Positions 14,701 to 29,700 of a stretch of 64,000 bases of DNA are shown here, in pieces. A program made the position numbers and the translations under genes. Origin of the DNA: Cavia porcellus (Eukaryota > Chordata > Mammalia > Rodentia > Caviidae); the NCBI RefSeq assembly GCF_034190915.1, contig NW_026947627.1, forward strand, positions 434,001 to 498,000, read 5' to 3'. The notes under the pieces are model-generated. The model ran no database searches and had not been told where the DNA came from. It saw only the letters and a list, made by a program, of their open reading frames with translations. How positions within the stretch are numbered: position 1 is the first letter of the stretch; each line of letters opens with the position of its first letter.

Positions 14701-17532
14701 TAATGTAACACACACCCATACAATGCGCACCACCCCGTGATGTTTTTCTCACTCCTACTAGTGAATGTAATGTAACACACACCCATACAATGCGCACCAC
14801 CCCGTGATGTTTTTCTCACCGCTACTAGTGAACCTAATGTAACACACACCCATACAATGCGCACCACCCCATGATGTTTTTCTCACCGCTACTAGTGAAT
14901 CTAATGTAACACACACCCATACAATGCGCACCACCCCGTGATGTTTTTCTCACTCCTACTAGTGAATCTAATGTAACACACACCCATACAATGCGCACCA
15001 CCCCGTGATGTTTTTCTCACTGCTACTAGTGAATCTAATGTAACACACACCCATACAATGCGCACCACCCCGTGATGTTTTTCTCACTGCTACTAGTGAA
15101 TCTAATGTAACACACACCCATACAATGCGCACCACCCCGTGATGTTTTTCTCACTGCTACTAGTGAATGTAATGTAACACACACCCATACAATGCGCACC
15201 ACCCCGTGATGTTTTTCTCACTGCTAATAGTGAATCTAATGTAACACACACCCATACAATGCGCACCACCCCGTGATGTTTTTCTCACTGCTACTAGTGA
15301 ATGTAATGTAACACACACCCATACAATGCGCACCACCCCGTGATGTTTTTCTCACTGCTACTAGTGAATGTAATGTAACACACACCCATACAATGCGCAC
15401 CACCCCGTGATGTTTTTCTCACTGCTACTAGTGAATGTAATGTAACACACACCCATACAATGCGCACCACCCCGTGATGTTTTTCTCACTGCTACTAGTG
15501 AATGTAATGTAACACACACCCATACAATGCCCACCACCCCGTGATGTTTATCTCACTCCTACTAGTGAATGTAATGTAACACACACCCATACAATGCGCA
15601 CCACCCCGTGATGTTTTTCTCACTGCTACTAGTGAATGTAATGTAACACACACCCATACAAGGCGCACCACCCCGTGATGTTTTTCTCACTCCTACTAGT
15701 GAATGTAATGTAACACACACCCATACAAGGCGCACCACCCCGTGATGTTTTTCTCACTCCTACTAGTGAATCTAATGTAACACACACCCATACAAGGCGC
15801 ACCACCCCGTGATGATTTTCTCACTCCTACTAGAGAATCTAATGTAACACACACCCATACAATGCGCACCACCCCGTGATGATTTTCTCACTCCTACTAG
15901 TGAATGTAATGTAACACACACCCATACAATGCGCACCACCCCGTGATGTTTTTCAAACTCCTACTAGTGAATGTAATGTAACACACACCCATACAATGCG
16001 CACCACCCCGTGATGTTTTTCTCACTCCTACTAGTGAATCTAATGTAACACACACCCATACAATGCGCACCACCCCGTGATGTTTTTCTCACTCCTACTA
16101 CTGAGTCTAATGTAACACACACCCATACAATGCGCACCACCCCGTGATGTTTTTCTCACTCCTGCTAGTGAATGTAATGTAACACACACCAATACAATGC
16201 GCACCACCCCGTGATGTTTTTCTCACTCCTGCTAGTGAATGTAATGTAACACACACCCATACAAGGCGCACCACCCCGTGATGTTTTTCTCACTCCTGCT
16301 AGTGAATGTAATGTAACACACACCCATACAAGGCGCACCACCCCGTGATGTTTTTCTCACCCCTGCTAGTGAATGTAATGTAACACACACCCATACAAGG
16401 CACACCACCCCGTGATGTTTTTCTCACCCCTACTAGTGAATGTAATGTAACACACACCCATACAATGCGCACCACCCCGTGATGTTTTTCTCACCGCTAC
16501 TAGTGAATGTAATGTAACACACACCCATACAATGCGCACCACCCCGTGATGTTTTTCTCACTGCTACTAGTGAATCTAATGTAACACACACCCATACAAT
16601 GCGCACCACCCCGTGATGTATTTCTCACTGCTACTAGTGAATGTAATGTAACACACACCCATACAATGCGCACCACCCCGTGATGTTTTTCTCACTGCTA
16701 CTAGTGAATGTAATGTAACACACACCCATACAATGCGCACCACCCCGTGATGTTTTTCTCACTGCTACTAGTGAATGTAATGTAACACACACCCATACAA
16801 TGCGCACCACCCCGTGATGTTTTTCTCACTGCTACTAGTGAATGTAATGTAACACACACCCATACAATGCGCACCACCCCGTGATGTTTTTCTCACTGCT
16901 ACTAGTGAATGTAATGTAACACACACCCATACAATGCGCACCACCCCGTGATGTTTTTCTCACTGCTACTAGTGAATGTAATGTAACACACACCCATACA
17001 ATGCGCACCACCCCGTGATGTTTTTCTCACTGCTACTAGTGAATGTAATGTAACACACACCCATACAATGCCCACCACCCCGTGATGTTTATCTCACTCC
17101 TACTAGTGAATGTAATGTAACACACACCCATACAATGTGCACCACCCCGTGATGTTTTTCTCACTCCTACTAGTGAATGTAATGTAACACACACCCATAC
17201 AATGCGCACCACCCCGTGATGTTTTTCTCACTCCTACTAGTGAATGTAATGTAACACACACCCATACAATGCGCACCACCCCGTGATGTTTTTCTCACTG
17301 CTACTAGTGAATCTAATGTAACACACACCCATACAATGCGCACCGCCCCGTGATGTTTTTCTCACTGCTACTAGTGAATCTAATGTAACACAGACCCATA
17401 CAATGCGCACCGCCCCGTGATGTTTTTCTCACTGCTACTAGTGAATCTAATGTAACACACACCCATACAATGCGCACCGCCCCGTGATGTTTTTCTCACT
17501 GCTACTAGTGAATCTAATGTAACACACACCCA
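11778..17532. repeat. B-type HOR unit, 86 monomers (5755 bp)
   Basis: It opens with the 65-bp T3 monomer, preceded by an ACCGCC run. Markers in order are a CTGCTAG run, TACATGG (12513), TTTTCAAACTCC (about 12950), a 62-bp monomer (13317), TACATTG (13982), GAACCTAATG (14830), a second TTTTCAAACTCC (about 15954), a second CTGCTAG run (about 16150-16370) and TACAATGCCC (about 17070). The length fits 86 x 67 minus 2 minus 5. The doubled order of several markers suggests that two smaller units fused by unequal exchange (inference). Confidence 0.85.
13317..13378. repeat. 62-bp monomer lacking one AATGT (third copy)
   Basis: It has the same slippage loss and neighbouring variants as at 603. The monomer upstream carries a CCCCCTGATG variant rather than the GCGCAAC context of the other B-type copies, so a few monomers were replaced here. 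Confidence 0.95.
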
Positions 17533-20500
17533 TACAATGCGCACCGCCCCGTGATGTTTCTCACTGCTACTAGTGAATCTGATGTAACACACACCCATAC
17601 AATGCGCACCACCCCGTGATGTTTTTCTCACTCCTGCTAGTGAATCTGATGTAACACACACCCATACAATGCGCACCACCCCGTGATGTTTTTCTCACTG
17701 CTGCTAGTGAATGTGATGTAACACACACCCATACAATGCGCACCACCCCGTGATGTTTTTCTCACTCCTGCTAGTGAATCTAATGTAACACACACCCATA
17801 CAATGCGCACCACCCCGTGATGTTTTTCTCACTCCTGCTAGTGAATGTTATGTAACACACACCCATACAATGCGCACCACCCCGTGATGTTTTTCTCACT
17901 CCTGCTAGTGAATGTAATGTAACACACACCCATACAAGGCGCACCACCCCGTGATGTTTTTCTCACTCCTGCTAGTGAATGTAATGTAACACACACCCAT
18001 ACAAGGCGCACCACCCCGTGATGTTTTTCTCACCCCTGCTAGTGAATGTAATGTAACACACACCCATACAAGGCGCACCACCCCGTGATGTTTTTCTCAC
18101 CCCTACTAGTGAATGTAATGTAACACACACCCATACAATGCGCACCACCCCGTGATGTTTTTCTCACCCCTACTAGTGAATGTAATGTAACACACACCCA
18201 TACAAGGCGCACCACCCCGTGATGTTTTTCTCACCTCTACTAGTGAATGTAATGTAACACACACCCATACATGGCGCACCACCCCGTGATGTTTTTCTCA
18301 CTCCTACTAGTGAATGTAATGTAACACACACCCATACAAGGCGCACCACCCCGTGATGTTTTTCTCACTCCTACTAGTGAATCTAATGTAACACACACCC
18401 ATACAAGGCGCACCACCCCGTGATGTTTTTCTCACTCCTACTAGTGAATCTGATGTAACACACACCCATACAATGCGCACCACCCCGTGATGTTTTTCTC
18501 ACTCCTACTAGTGAATCTAATGTAACACACAACCATACAAGGCGCACCACCGCGTGATGTTTTTCTCACTGCTACTACTGAATCTAATGTAACACACACC
18601 CATACATTGCGCACCACCCCGGGATGTTTTTCTCACTCCTAATAGTGAAGCTAATGTAACACACACCCATACAATGCGCACCACCCCGTGATGTTTTTCT
18701 CACTCCTACTAGTGAATGTAATGTAACACACACCCATACAATGCGCACCACCCCGTGATGTATTTCTCACTCCTACTAGTGAATGTAATGTAACACACAC
18801 CCATACAATGCGCACCACCCTGTGATGTTTTTCTCACTCCTACTAGTGAATGTAATGTAACACACACACATACAATGCGCACCACCCCGCAATGTTTTTC
18901 TCACTCCTACTAGTGAATGTAATGTAACACACTCCCATACAATGCGCACCACCCCGTGATGTTTTTCTCACTCCTACTAGTGAATGTAATGTAACACACA
19001 CCCATACAATGCGCACCACCCCGTGATGTATTTCTCACTCCTACTAGTGAATGTAATGTAACACACACCCATACAATGCGCACCACCCCCTGATGTTTTT
19101 CTCACTCCTACTAGTGAATGTAATGTAACACACTCCCATACAATGCGCACCACCCCGTGATGTTTTTCTCACTCCTACTAGTGAATGTAATGTAACACAC
19201 ACCCATACAATGCGCACCACCCCGTGATGTTTTTCTCACTCCTTCTAGTGAATGTAATGTAACACACACCCATACAATGCGCACCACCCCGTGATGATTT
19301 TCTCACTCCTACTAGTGAATGTAATGTAACACACACCCTTACAATGCGCACCACCCCGTGATGTTTTTCTCACTGCTACTAGTGTATGTAATGTAACACA
19401 CACCCATACAATGCGCACCACCCCGTGATGTTTTTCTCACCGCTACTAGTGAACCTAATGTAACACACACCCATACAATGCGCACCACCCCATGATGTTT
19501 TTCTCACCGCTACTAGTGAATCTAATGTAACACACACCCATACAATGCGCACCACCCCGTGATGTTTTTCTCACTCCTACTAGTGAATCTAATGTAACAC
19601 ACACCCATACAATGCGCACCACCCCGTGATGTTTTTCTCACTGCTACTAGTGAATCTAATGTAACACACACCCATACAATGCGCACCACCCCGTGATGTT
19701 TTTCTCACTGCTACTAGTGAATCTAATGTAACACACACCCATACAATGCGCACCACCCCGTGATGTTTTTCTCACTGCTACTATTGAATGTAATGTAACA
19801 CACACCCATACAATGCGCACCACCCCGTGATGTTTTTCTCACTGCTACTAGTGAATCTAATGTAACACACACCCATACAATGCGCACCAACCCGTGATGT
19901 TTTTCTCACTGCTACTAGTGAATGTAATGTAACACACACCCATACAATGCGCACCACCCCGTGATGTTTTTCTCACTGCTACTAGTGAATGTAATGTAAC
20001 ACACACCCATACAATGCGCACCACCCCGTGATGTTTTTCTCACTGCTACTAGTGAATGTAATGTAACACACACCCATACAATGCGCACCACCCCGTGATG
20101 TTTTTCTCACTGCTACTAGTGAATGTAATGTAACACACACCCATACAATGCGCACCACCCCGTGATGTTTTTCTCACTGCTACTAGTGAATGTAATGTAA
20201 CACACACCCATACAATGCCCACCACCCCGTGATGTTTATCTCACTCCTACTAGTGAATGTAATGTAACACACACCCATACAATGCGCACCACCCCGTGAT
20301 GTTTTTCTCACTCCTACTAGTGAATGTAATGTAACACACACCCATACAATGCGCACCACCCCGTGATGTTTTTCTCACTCCTACTAGTGAATGTAATGTA
20401 ACACACACCCATACAATGCGCACCGCCCCGTGATGTTTTTCTCACTGCTACTATTGAATCTAATGTAACACACACCCATACAATGCGCACCGCCCCGTGA

Positions 20501-20679
20501 TGTTTTTCTCACTGCTACTAGTGAATCTAATGTAACACAAACCCATACAATGCGCACCGCCCCGTGATGTTTTTCTCACTGCTACTAGTGAATCTAATGT
20601 AACACACACCCATACAATGCGCACCGCCCCGTGATGTTTTTCTCACTGCTACTAGTGAATCTAATGTAACACACACCCA
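17533..20679. repeat. B-type HOR unit, 47 monomers (3147 bp)
   Basis: The T3 monomer is followed by a CTGCTAG run, TACATGG (18268), TACATTG (18603), a GCAATG variant (about 18889), GAACCTAATG (19451) and TACAATGCCC (about 20217). The distance from T3 to TACATGG is 735 bp, the same as at 11778 and 26773, so this leading segment is a fixed cassette. Its second part overlaps copy 1 of the 2946-bp duplication. Confidence 0.9.
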
Positions 20680-21420
20680 TACAATGCGCACCGCCCCGTG
20701 ATGTTTCTCACTGCTACTAGTGAATCTGATGTAACACACACCCATACAATGCGCACCACCCCGTGATGTTTTTCTCACTCCTGCTAGTGAATCTGATGTA
20801 ACACACACCCATACAATGCGCACCACCCCGTGATGTTTTTCTCACTGCTGCTAGTGAATGTGATGTAACACACACCCATACAATGCGCACCACCCCGTGA
20901 TGTTTTTCTCACTCCTGCTAGTGAATCTAATGTAACACACACCCATACAATGCGCACCACCCAGTGATGTTTTTCTCACTCCTGCTAGTGAATGTAATGT
21001 AACACACACCCATACAATGCGCACCACCCCGTGATGTTTTTCTCACTCCTGCTAGTGAATGTAATGTAACACACACCCATACAATGCGCACCACCCCGTG
21101 ATGTTTTTCTCACTCCTGCTAGTGAATCTAATGTAACACACACCCATACAATGCGCACCACCCCGTGATGTTTTTCTCACTCCTACTAGTGAATGTAATG
21201 TAACACACACCCATACAATGCGCACCACCCCGTGATGTTTTTCTCACTCCTGCTAGTGAATGTAATGTAACACACACCCATACAAGGCGCACCACCCCGT
21301 GATGATTTTCTCACTCCTGCTAGTGAATGTAATGTAACACACACCCATACAAGGCGCACCACCCCGTGATGTTTTTCTCACCCCTGCTAGTGAATGTAAT
21401 GTAACACACACCCATACAAG
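18475..21420. repeat. Copy 1 of a near-perfect 2946-bp tandem duplication
   Basis: A 44-monomer segment whose private variants all recur 2946 bp downstream: TACATTG 18603, CTAATAGTGAAG 18635, GCAATG about 18889, GAACCTAATG 19451, CACCAACCCG about 19887, TACAATGCCC about 20211, CTATTGAATC about 20451, the T3 monomer 20680 and ACCCAGTGATG about 20955. Spot-checked lines are identical. The left boundary is set where the preceding monomers stop matching and is good to about one monomer. Confidence 0.9.
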
Positions 21421-23625
21421 GCGCACCACCCCGTGATGTTTTTCTCACTCCTACTAGTGAATCTAATGTAACACACAACCATACAAGGCGCACCACCGCG
21501 TGATGTTTTTCTCACTGCTACTACTGAATCTAATGTAACACACACCCATACATTGCGCACCACCCCGGGATGTTTTTCTCACTCCTAATAGTGAAGCTAA
21601 TGTAACACACACCCATACAATGCGCACCACCCCGTGATGTTTTTCTCACTCCTACTAGTGAATGTAATGTAACACACACCCATACAATGCGCACCACCCC
21701 GTGATGTATTTCTCACTCCTACTAGTGAATGTAATGTAACACACACCCATACAATGCGCACCACCCTGTGATGTTTTTCTCACTCCTACTAGTGAATGTA
21801 ATGTAACACACACACATACAATGCGCACCACCCCGCAATGTTTTTCTCACTCCTACTAGTGAATGTAATGTAACACACTCCCATACAATGCGCACCACCC
21901 CGTGATGTTTTTCTCACTCCTACTAGTGAATGTAATGTAACACACACCCATACAATGCGCACCACCCCGTGATGTATTTCTCACTCCTACTAGTGAATGT
22001 AATGTAACACACACCCATACAATGCGCACCACCCCCTGATGTTTTTCTCACTCCTACTAGTGAATGTAATGTAACACACTCCCATACAATGCGCACCACC
22101 CCGTGATGTTTTTCTCACTCCTACTAGTGAATGTAATGTAACACACACCCATACAATGCGCACCACCCCGTGATGTTTTTCTCACTCCTTCTAGTGAATG
22201 TAATGTAACACACACCCATACAATGCGCACCACCCCGTGATGATTTTCTCACTCCTACTAGTGAATGTAATGTAACACACACCCTTACAATGCGCACCAC
22301 CCCGTGATGTTTTTCTCACTGCTACTAGTGTATGTAATGTAACACACACCCATACAATGCGCACCACCCCGTGATGTTTTTCTCACCGCTACTAGTGAAC
22401 CTAATGTAACACACACCCATACAATGCGCACCACCCCATGATGTTTTTCTCACCGCTACTAGTGAATCTAATGTAACACACACCCATACAATGCGCACCA
22501 CCCCGTGATGTTTTTCTCACTCCTACTAGTGAATCTAATGTAACACACACCCATACAATGCGCACCACCCCGTGATGTTTTTCTCACTGCTACTAGTGAA
22601 TCTAATGTAACACACACCCATACAATGCGCACCACCCCGTGATGTTTTTCTCACTGCTACTAGTGAATCTAATGTAACACACACCCATACAATGCGCACC
22701 ACCCCGTGATGTTTTTCTCACTGCTACTATTGAATGTAATGTAACACACACCCATACAATGCGCACCACCCCGTGATGTTTTTCTCACTGCTACTAGTGA
22801 ATCTAATGTAACACACACCCATACAATGCGCACCAACCCGTGATGTTTTTCTCACTGCTACTAGTGAATGTAATGTAACACACACCCATACAATGCGCAC
22901 CACCCCGTGATGTTTTTCTCACTGCTACTAGTGAATGTAATGTAACACACACCCATACAATGCGCACCACCCCGTGATGTTTTTCTCACTGCTACTAGTG
23001 AATGTAATGTAACACACACCCATACAATGCGCACCACCCCGTGATGTTTTTCTCACTGCTACTAGTGAATGTAATGTAACACACACCCATACAATGCGCA
23101 CCACCCCGTGATGTTTTTCTCACTGCTACTAGTGAATGTAATGTAACACACACCCATACAATGCCCACCACCCCGTGATGTTTATCTCACTCCTACTAGT
23201 GAATGTAATGTAACACACACCCATACAATGCGCACCACCCCGTGATGTTTTTCTCACTCCTACTAGTGAATGTAATGTAACACACACCCATACAATGCGC
23301 ACCACCCCGTGATGTTTTTCTCACTCCTACTAGTGAATGTAATGTAACACACACCCATACAATGCGCACCGCCCCGTGATGTTTTTCTCACTGCTACTAT
23401 TGAATCTAATGTAACACACACCCATACAATGCGCACCGCCCCGTGATGTTTTTCTCACTGCTACTAGTGAATCTAATGTAACACAAACCCATACAATGCG
23501 CACCGCCCCGTGATGTTTTTCTCACTGCTACTAGTGAATCTAATGTAACACACACCCATACAATGCGCACCGCCCCGTGATGTTTTTCTCACTGCTACTA
23601 GTGAATCTAATGTAACACACACCCA
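20680..23625. repeat. B-type HOR unit, 44 monomers (2946 bp)
   Basis: It starts at the T3 monomer and has TACATTG (21549) and GAACCTAATG (22397), but lacks the TACATGG monomer of the 47-mer units because the duplication junction near 21420 falls before that point. The length is 44 x 67 minus 2. Confidence 0.9.
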
Positions 23626-24366
23626 TACAATGCGCACCGCCCCGTGATGTTTCTCACTGCTACTAGTGAATCTGATGTAACACACACCCATACAATGCGC
23701 ACCACCCCGTGATGTTTTTCTCACTCCTGCTAGTGAATCTGATGTAACACACACCCATACAATGCGCACCACCCCGTGATGTTTTTCTCACTGCTGCTAG
23801 TGAATGTGATGTAACACACACCCATACAATGCGCACCACCCCGTGATGTTTTTCTCACTCCTGCTAGTGAATCTAATGTAACACACACCCATACAATGCG
23901 CACCACCCAGTGATGTTTTTCTCACTCCTGCTAGTGAATGTAATGTAACACACACCCATACAATGCGCACCACCCCGTGATGTTTTTCTCACTCCTGCTA
24001 GTGAATGTAATGTAACACACACCCATACAATGCGCACCACCCCGTGATGTTTTTCTCACTCCTGCTAGTGAATCTAATGTAACACACACCCATACAATGC
24101 GCACCACCCCGTGATGTTTTTCTCACTCCTACTAGTGAATGTAATGTAACACACACCCATACAATGCGCACCACCCCGTGATGTTTTTCTCACTCCTGCT
24201 AGTGAATGTAATGTAACACACACCCATACAAGGCGCACCACCCCGTGATGATTTTCTCACTCCTGCTAGTGAATGTAATGTAACACACACCCATACAAGG
24301 CGCACCACCCCGTGATGTTTTTCTCACCCCTGCTAGTGAATGTAATGTAACACACACCCATACAAG
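21421..24366. repeat. Copy 2 of the near-perfect 2946-bp tandem duplication
   Basis: It reproduces the private variants of copy 1 at a constant +2946 shift, up to about 24390. There the copy-1 continuation reads CACTCCTACTAG while this copy reads CACCCCTACTAG. I saw no difference in the stretches compared by eye; a base-by-base alignment was not made. Confidence 0.9.
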
Positions 24367-26772
24367 GCGCACCACCCCGTGATGTTTTTCTCACCCCTAC
24401 TAGTGAATGTAATGTAACACACACCCATACAATGCGCACCACCCCGTGATGTTTTTCTCACTCCTACTAGTTAATCTAATGTAACACACACCCATACAAG
24501 GCGCACCACCCCGTGATGTTTTTCTCACTCCTACTAGTGAATCTGATGTAACACACACCCATACAATGCGCACCACCCCGTGATGTTTTTCTCACTCCTA
24601 CTAGTGAATCTAATGTAACACACAACCATACAAGGCGCACCACCGCGTGATGTTTTTCTCACTGCTACTACTGAATCTAATGTAACACACACCCATACAT
24701 TGCGCACCACCCCGGGATGTTTTTCTCACTCCTACTAATGAATCTAATGTAACACACACCCATACAATGCGCACCACCCCGTGATGTTTTTCTCACTCCT
24801 AATAGTGAATCTAATGTAACACACACCCATACAATGCGCACCACCCCGTGATGTTTTTCTCACTCCTACTAGTGAATGTAATGTAACACACACCCATACA
24901 ATGCGCATCACCCCGTGATGTATTTCTCACTCCTACTAGTGAATGTAATGTAACACACACCCATACAATGCGCACCACCCTGTGATGTTTTTCTCACTCC
25001 TACTAGTGAATGTAATGTAACACACACACATACAATGCGCACCACCCCGCAATGTTTTTCTCACTCCTACTAGTGAATGTAATGTAACACACTCCCATAC
25101 AATGCGCACCACCCCGTGATGTTTTTCTCACTCCTACTAGTGAATGTAATGTAACACACACCCATACAATGCGCACCACCCCGTGATGTATTTCTCACTC
25201 CTACTAGTGAATGTAATGTAACACACACCCATACAATGCGCACCACCCCCTGATGTTTTTCTCACTCCTACTAGTGAATGTAATGTAACACACTCCCATA
25301 CAATGCGCACCACCCCGTGATGTTTTTCTCACTCCTACTAGTGAATGTAATGTAACACACACCCATACAATGCGCACCACCCCGTGATGTTTTTCTCACT
25401 CCTTCTAGTGAATGTAATGTAACACACACCCATACAATGCGCACCACCCCGTGATGATTTTCTCACTCCTACTAGTGAATGTAATGTAACACACACCCTT
25501 ACAATGCGCCCCACCCCGTGATGTTTTTCTCACTGCTACTAGTGTATGTAATGTAACACACACCCATACAATGCGCACCACCCCGTGATGTTTTTCTCAC
25601 CGCTACTAGTGAACCTAATGTAACACACACCCATACAATGCGCACCACCCCATGATGTTTTTCTCACCGCTACTAGTGAATCTAATGTAACACACACCCA
25701 TACAATGCGCACCACCCCGTGATGTTTTTCTCACTCCTACTAGTGAATCTAATGTAACACACACCCATACAATGCGCACCACCCCGTGATGTTTTTCTCA
25801 CTGCTACTAGTGAATCTAATGTAACACACACCCATACAATGCGCACCACCCCGTGATGTTTTTCTCACTGCTACTAGTGAATCTAATGTAACACACACCC
25901 ATACAATGCGCACCACCCCGTGATGTTTTTCTCACTGCTACTATTGAATGTAATGTAACACACACCCATACAATGCGCACCACCCCGTGATGTTTTTCTC
26001 ACTGCTACTAGTGAATCTAATGTAACACACACCCATACAATGCGCACCACCCCGTGATGTTTTTCTCACTGCTACTAGTGAATGTAATGTAACACACACC
26101 CATACAATGCGCACCACCCCGTGATGTTTTTCTCACTGCTACTAGTGAATGTAATGTAACACACACCCATACAATGCGCACCACCCCGTGATGTTTTTCT
26201 CACTGCTACTAGTGAATGTAATGTAACACACACCCATACAATGCGCACCACCCCGTGATGTTTTTCTCACTGCTACTAGTGAATGTAATGTAACACACAC
26301 CCATACAATGCCCACCACCCCGTGATGTTTATCTCACTCCTACTAGTGAATGTAATGTAACACACACCCATACAATGCGCACCACCCCGTGATGTTTTTC
26401 TCACTCCTACTAGTGAATGTAATGTAACACACACCCATACAATGCGCACCACCCCGTGATGTTTTTCTCACTCCTACTAGTGAATGTAATGTAACACACA
26501 CCCATACAATGCGCACCACCCCGTGATGTTTTTCTCACTGCTACTAGTGAATCTAATGTAACACACACCCATACAATGCGCACCGCCCCGTGATGTTTTT
26601 CTCACTGCTACTAGTGAATCTAATGTAACACAAACCCATACAATGCGCACCGCCCCGTGATGTTTTTCTCACTGCTACTAGTGAATCTAATGTAACACAC
26701 ACCCATACAATGCGCACCGCCCCGTGATGTTTTTCTCACTGCTACTAGTGAATCTAATGTAACACACACCCA
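23626..26772. repeat. B-type HOR unit, 47 monomers (3147 bp)
   Basis: It opens with T3, followed by the CTGCTAG run, TACATTG (24696), CTAATAGTGAATC (24795), GCAATG (about 25049), GAACCTAATG (25611) and TACAATGCCC (about 26310). It differs from the preceding unit in GCGCATCACC (about 24905), GCGCCCCACC (about 25508), and CACCACCCCG where both copies of the 2946-bp duplication have CACCAACCCG. It is therefore a sister of the duplicated unit, not a third identical copy. Confidence 0.9.
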
Positions 26773-29700
26773 TACAATGCGCACCGCCCCGTGATGTTTC
26801 TCACTGCTACTAGTGAATCTGATGTAACACACACCCATACAATGCGCACCACCCCGTGATGTTTTTCTCACTCCTGCTAGTGAATCTGATGTAACACACA
26901 CCCATACAATGCGCACCACCCCGTGATGTTTTTCTCACTGCTGCTAGTGAATGTGATGTAACACACACCCATACAATGCGCACCACCCCGTGATGTTTTT
27001 CTCACTCCTGCTAGTGAATCTAATGTAACACACACCCATACAATGCGCACCACCCCGTGATGTTTTTCTCACTCCTGCTAGTGAATGTAATGTAACACAC
27101 ACCCATACAATGCGCACCACCCCGTGATGTTTTTCTCACTCCTGCTAGTGAATGTAATGTAACACACACCCATACAAGGCGCACCACCCCGTGATGTTTT
27201 TCTCACTCCTGCTAGTGAATGTAATGTAACACACACCCATACAAGGCGCACCACCCCGTGATGTTTTTCTCACCCCTGCTAGTGAATGTAATGTAACACA
27301 CACCCATACAAGCCGCACCACCCCGTGATGTTTTTCTCACCCCTACTAGTGAATGTAATGTAACACACACCCATACAATGCGCACCACCCCGTGATGTTT
27401 TTCTCACCCCTACTAGTGAATGTAATGTAACACACACCCATACAAGGCGCACCACCCCGTGATGTTTTTCTCACCCCTACTAGTGAATGTAATGTAACAC
27501 ACACCCATACATGGCGCACCACCCCGTGATGTTTTTCTCACTCCTACTAGTGAATGTAATGTAACACACACCCATACAAGGCGCACCACCCCGTGATGTT
27601 TTTCTCACTCCTACTAGTGACTCTAATGTAACACACACCCATACAAGGCGCACCACCCCGTGATGTTTTTCTCACTCCTACTAGTGAATCTGATGTAACA
27701 CACACCCATACAATGCGCACCACCCCGTGAGGTTTTTCTCACTCCTACTAGTGAATCTAATGTAACACACAACCATACAAGGCGCACCACCGCGTGATGT
27801 TTTTCTCACTGCTACTACTGAATCTAATGTAACACACACCCATACATTGCGCACCACCCCGGGATGTTTTTCTCACTCCTACTAATGAATCTAATGTAAC
27901 ACACACCCATACAATGCGCACCACCCCGTGATGTTTTTCTCACTCCTAATAGTGAATCTAATGTAACACACACCCATACAATGCGCACCACCCCGTGATG
28001 TTTTTCTCACTCCTACTAGTGAATGTAATGTAACACACACCCATACAATGCGCACCACCCCGTGATGTATTTCTCACTCCTACTAGTGAATGTAATGTAA
28101 CACACACCCATACAATGCGCACCACCCTGTGATGTTTTTCTCACTCCTACTAGTGAATGTAATGTAACACACACACATACAATGCGCACCACCCCGCAAT
28201 GTTTTTCTCACTCCTACTAGTGAATGTAATGTAACACACTCCCATACAATGCGCACCACCCCGTGATGTTTTTCTCACTCCTACTAGTGAATGTAATGTA
28301 ACACACACCCATACAATGCGCACCACCCCGTGATGTATTTCTCACTCCTACTAGTGAATGTAATGTAACACACACCCATACAATGCGCACCACCCCCTGA
28401 TGTTTTTCTCACTCCTACTAGTGAATGTAATGTAACACACTCCCATACAATGCGGACCACCCCGTGATGTTTTTCTCACTCCTACTAGTGAATGTAATGT
28501 AACACACACCCATACAATGCGCACCACCCCGTGATGTTTTTCTCACTCCTTCTAGTGAATGTAATGTAACACACACCCATACAATGCGCACCACCCCGTG
28601 ATGATTTTCTCACTCCTACTAGTGAATGTAATGTAACACACACCCTTACAATGCGCACCACCCCGTGATGTTTTTCTCACTGCTACTAGTGTATGTAATG
28701 TAACACACACCCATACAATGCGCACCACCCCGTGATGTTTTTCTCACCGCTACTAGTGAACCTAATGTAACACACACCCATACAATGCGCACCACCCCAT
28801 GATGTTTTTCTCACCGCTACTAGTGAATCTAATGTAACACACACCCATACAATGCGCACCACCCCGTGATGTTTTTCTCACTCCTACTAGTGAATCTAAT
28901 GTAACACACACCCATACAATGCGCACCACCCCGTGATGTTTTTCTCACTGCTACTAGTGAATCTAATGTAACACACACCCATACAATGCGCACCACCCCG
29001 TGATGTTTTTATCACTGCTACTAGTGAATCTAATGTAACACACACCCATACAATGCGCACCACCCCGTGATGTTTTTCTCACTGCTACTATTGAATGTAA
29101 TGTAACACACACCCATACAATGCGCACCACCCCGTGATGTTTTTCTCACTGCTACTAGTGAATCTAATGTAACACACACCCATACAATGCGCACCACCCC
29201 GTGATGTTTTTCTCACTGCTACTAGTGAATGTAATGTAACACACACCCATACAATGCGCACCACCCCGTGATGTTTTTCTCACTGCTACTAGTGAATGTA
29301 ATGTAACACACACCCATACAATGCGCACCACCCCGTGATGTTTTTCTCACTGCTACTAGTGAATGTAATGTAACACACACCCATACAATGCGCACCACCC
29401 CGTGATGTTTTTCTCACTGCTACTAGTGAATGTAATGTAACACACACCCATACAATGCCCACCACCCCGTGATGTTTATCTCACTCCTACTAGTGAATGT
29501 AATGTAACACACACCCATACAATGCGCACCACCCCGTGATGTTTTTCTCACTGCTACTAGTGAATGTAATGTAACACACACCCATACAAGGCGCACCACC
29601 CCGTGATGTTTTTCTCACTGCTACTAGTGAATGTAATGTAACACACACCCATACAAGGCGCACCACCCCGTGATGTTTTTCTCACTCCTACTAGTGAATC

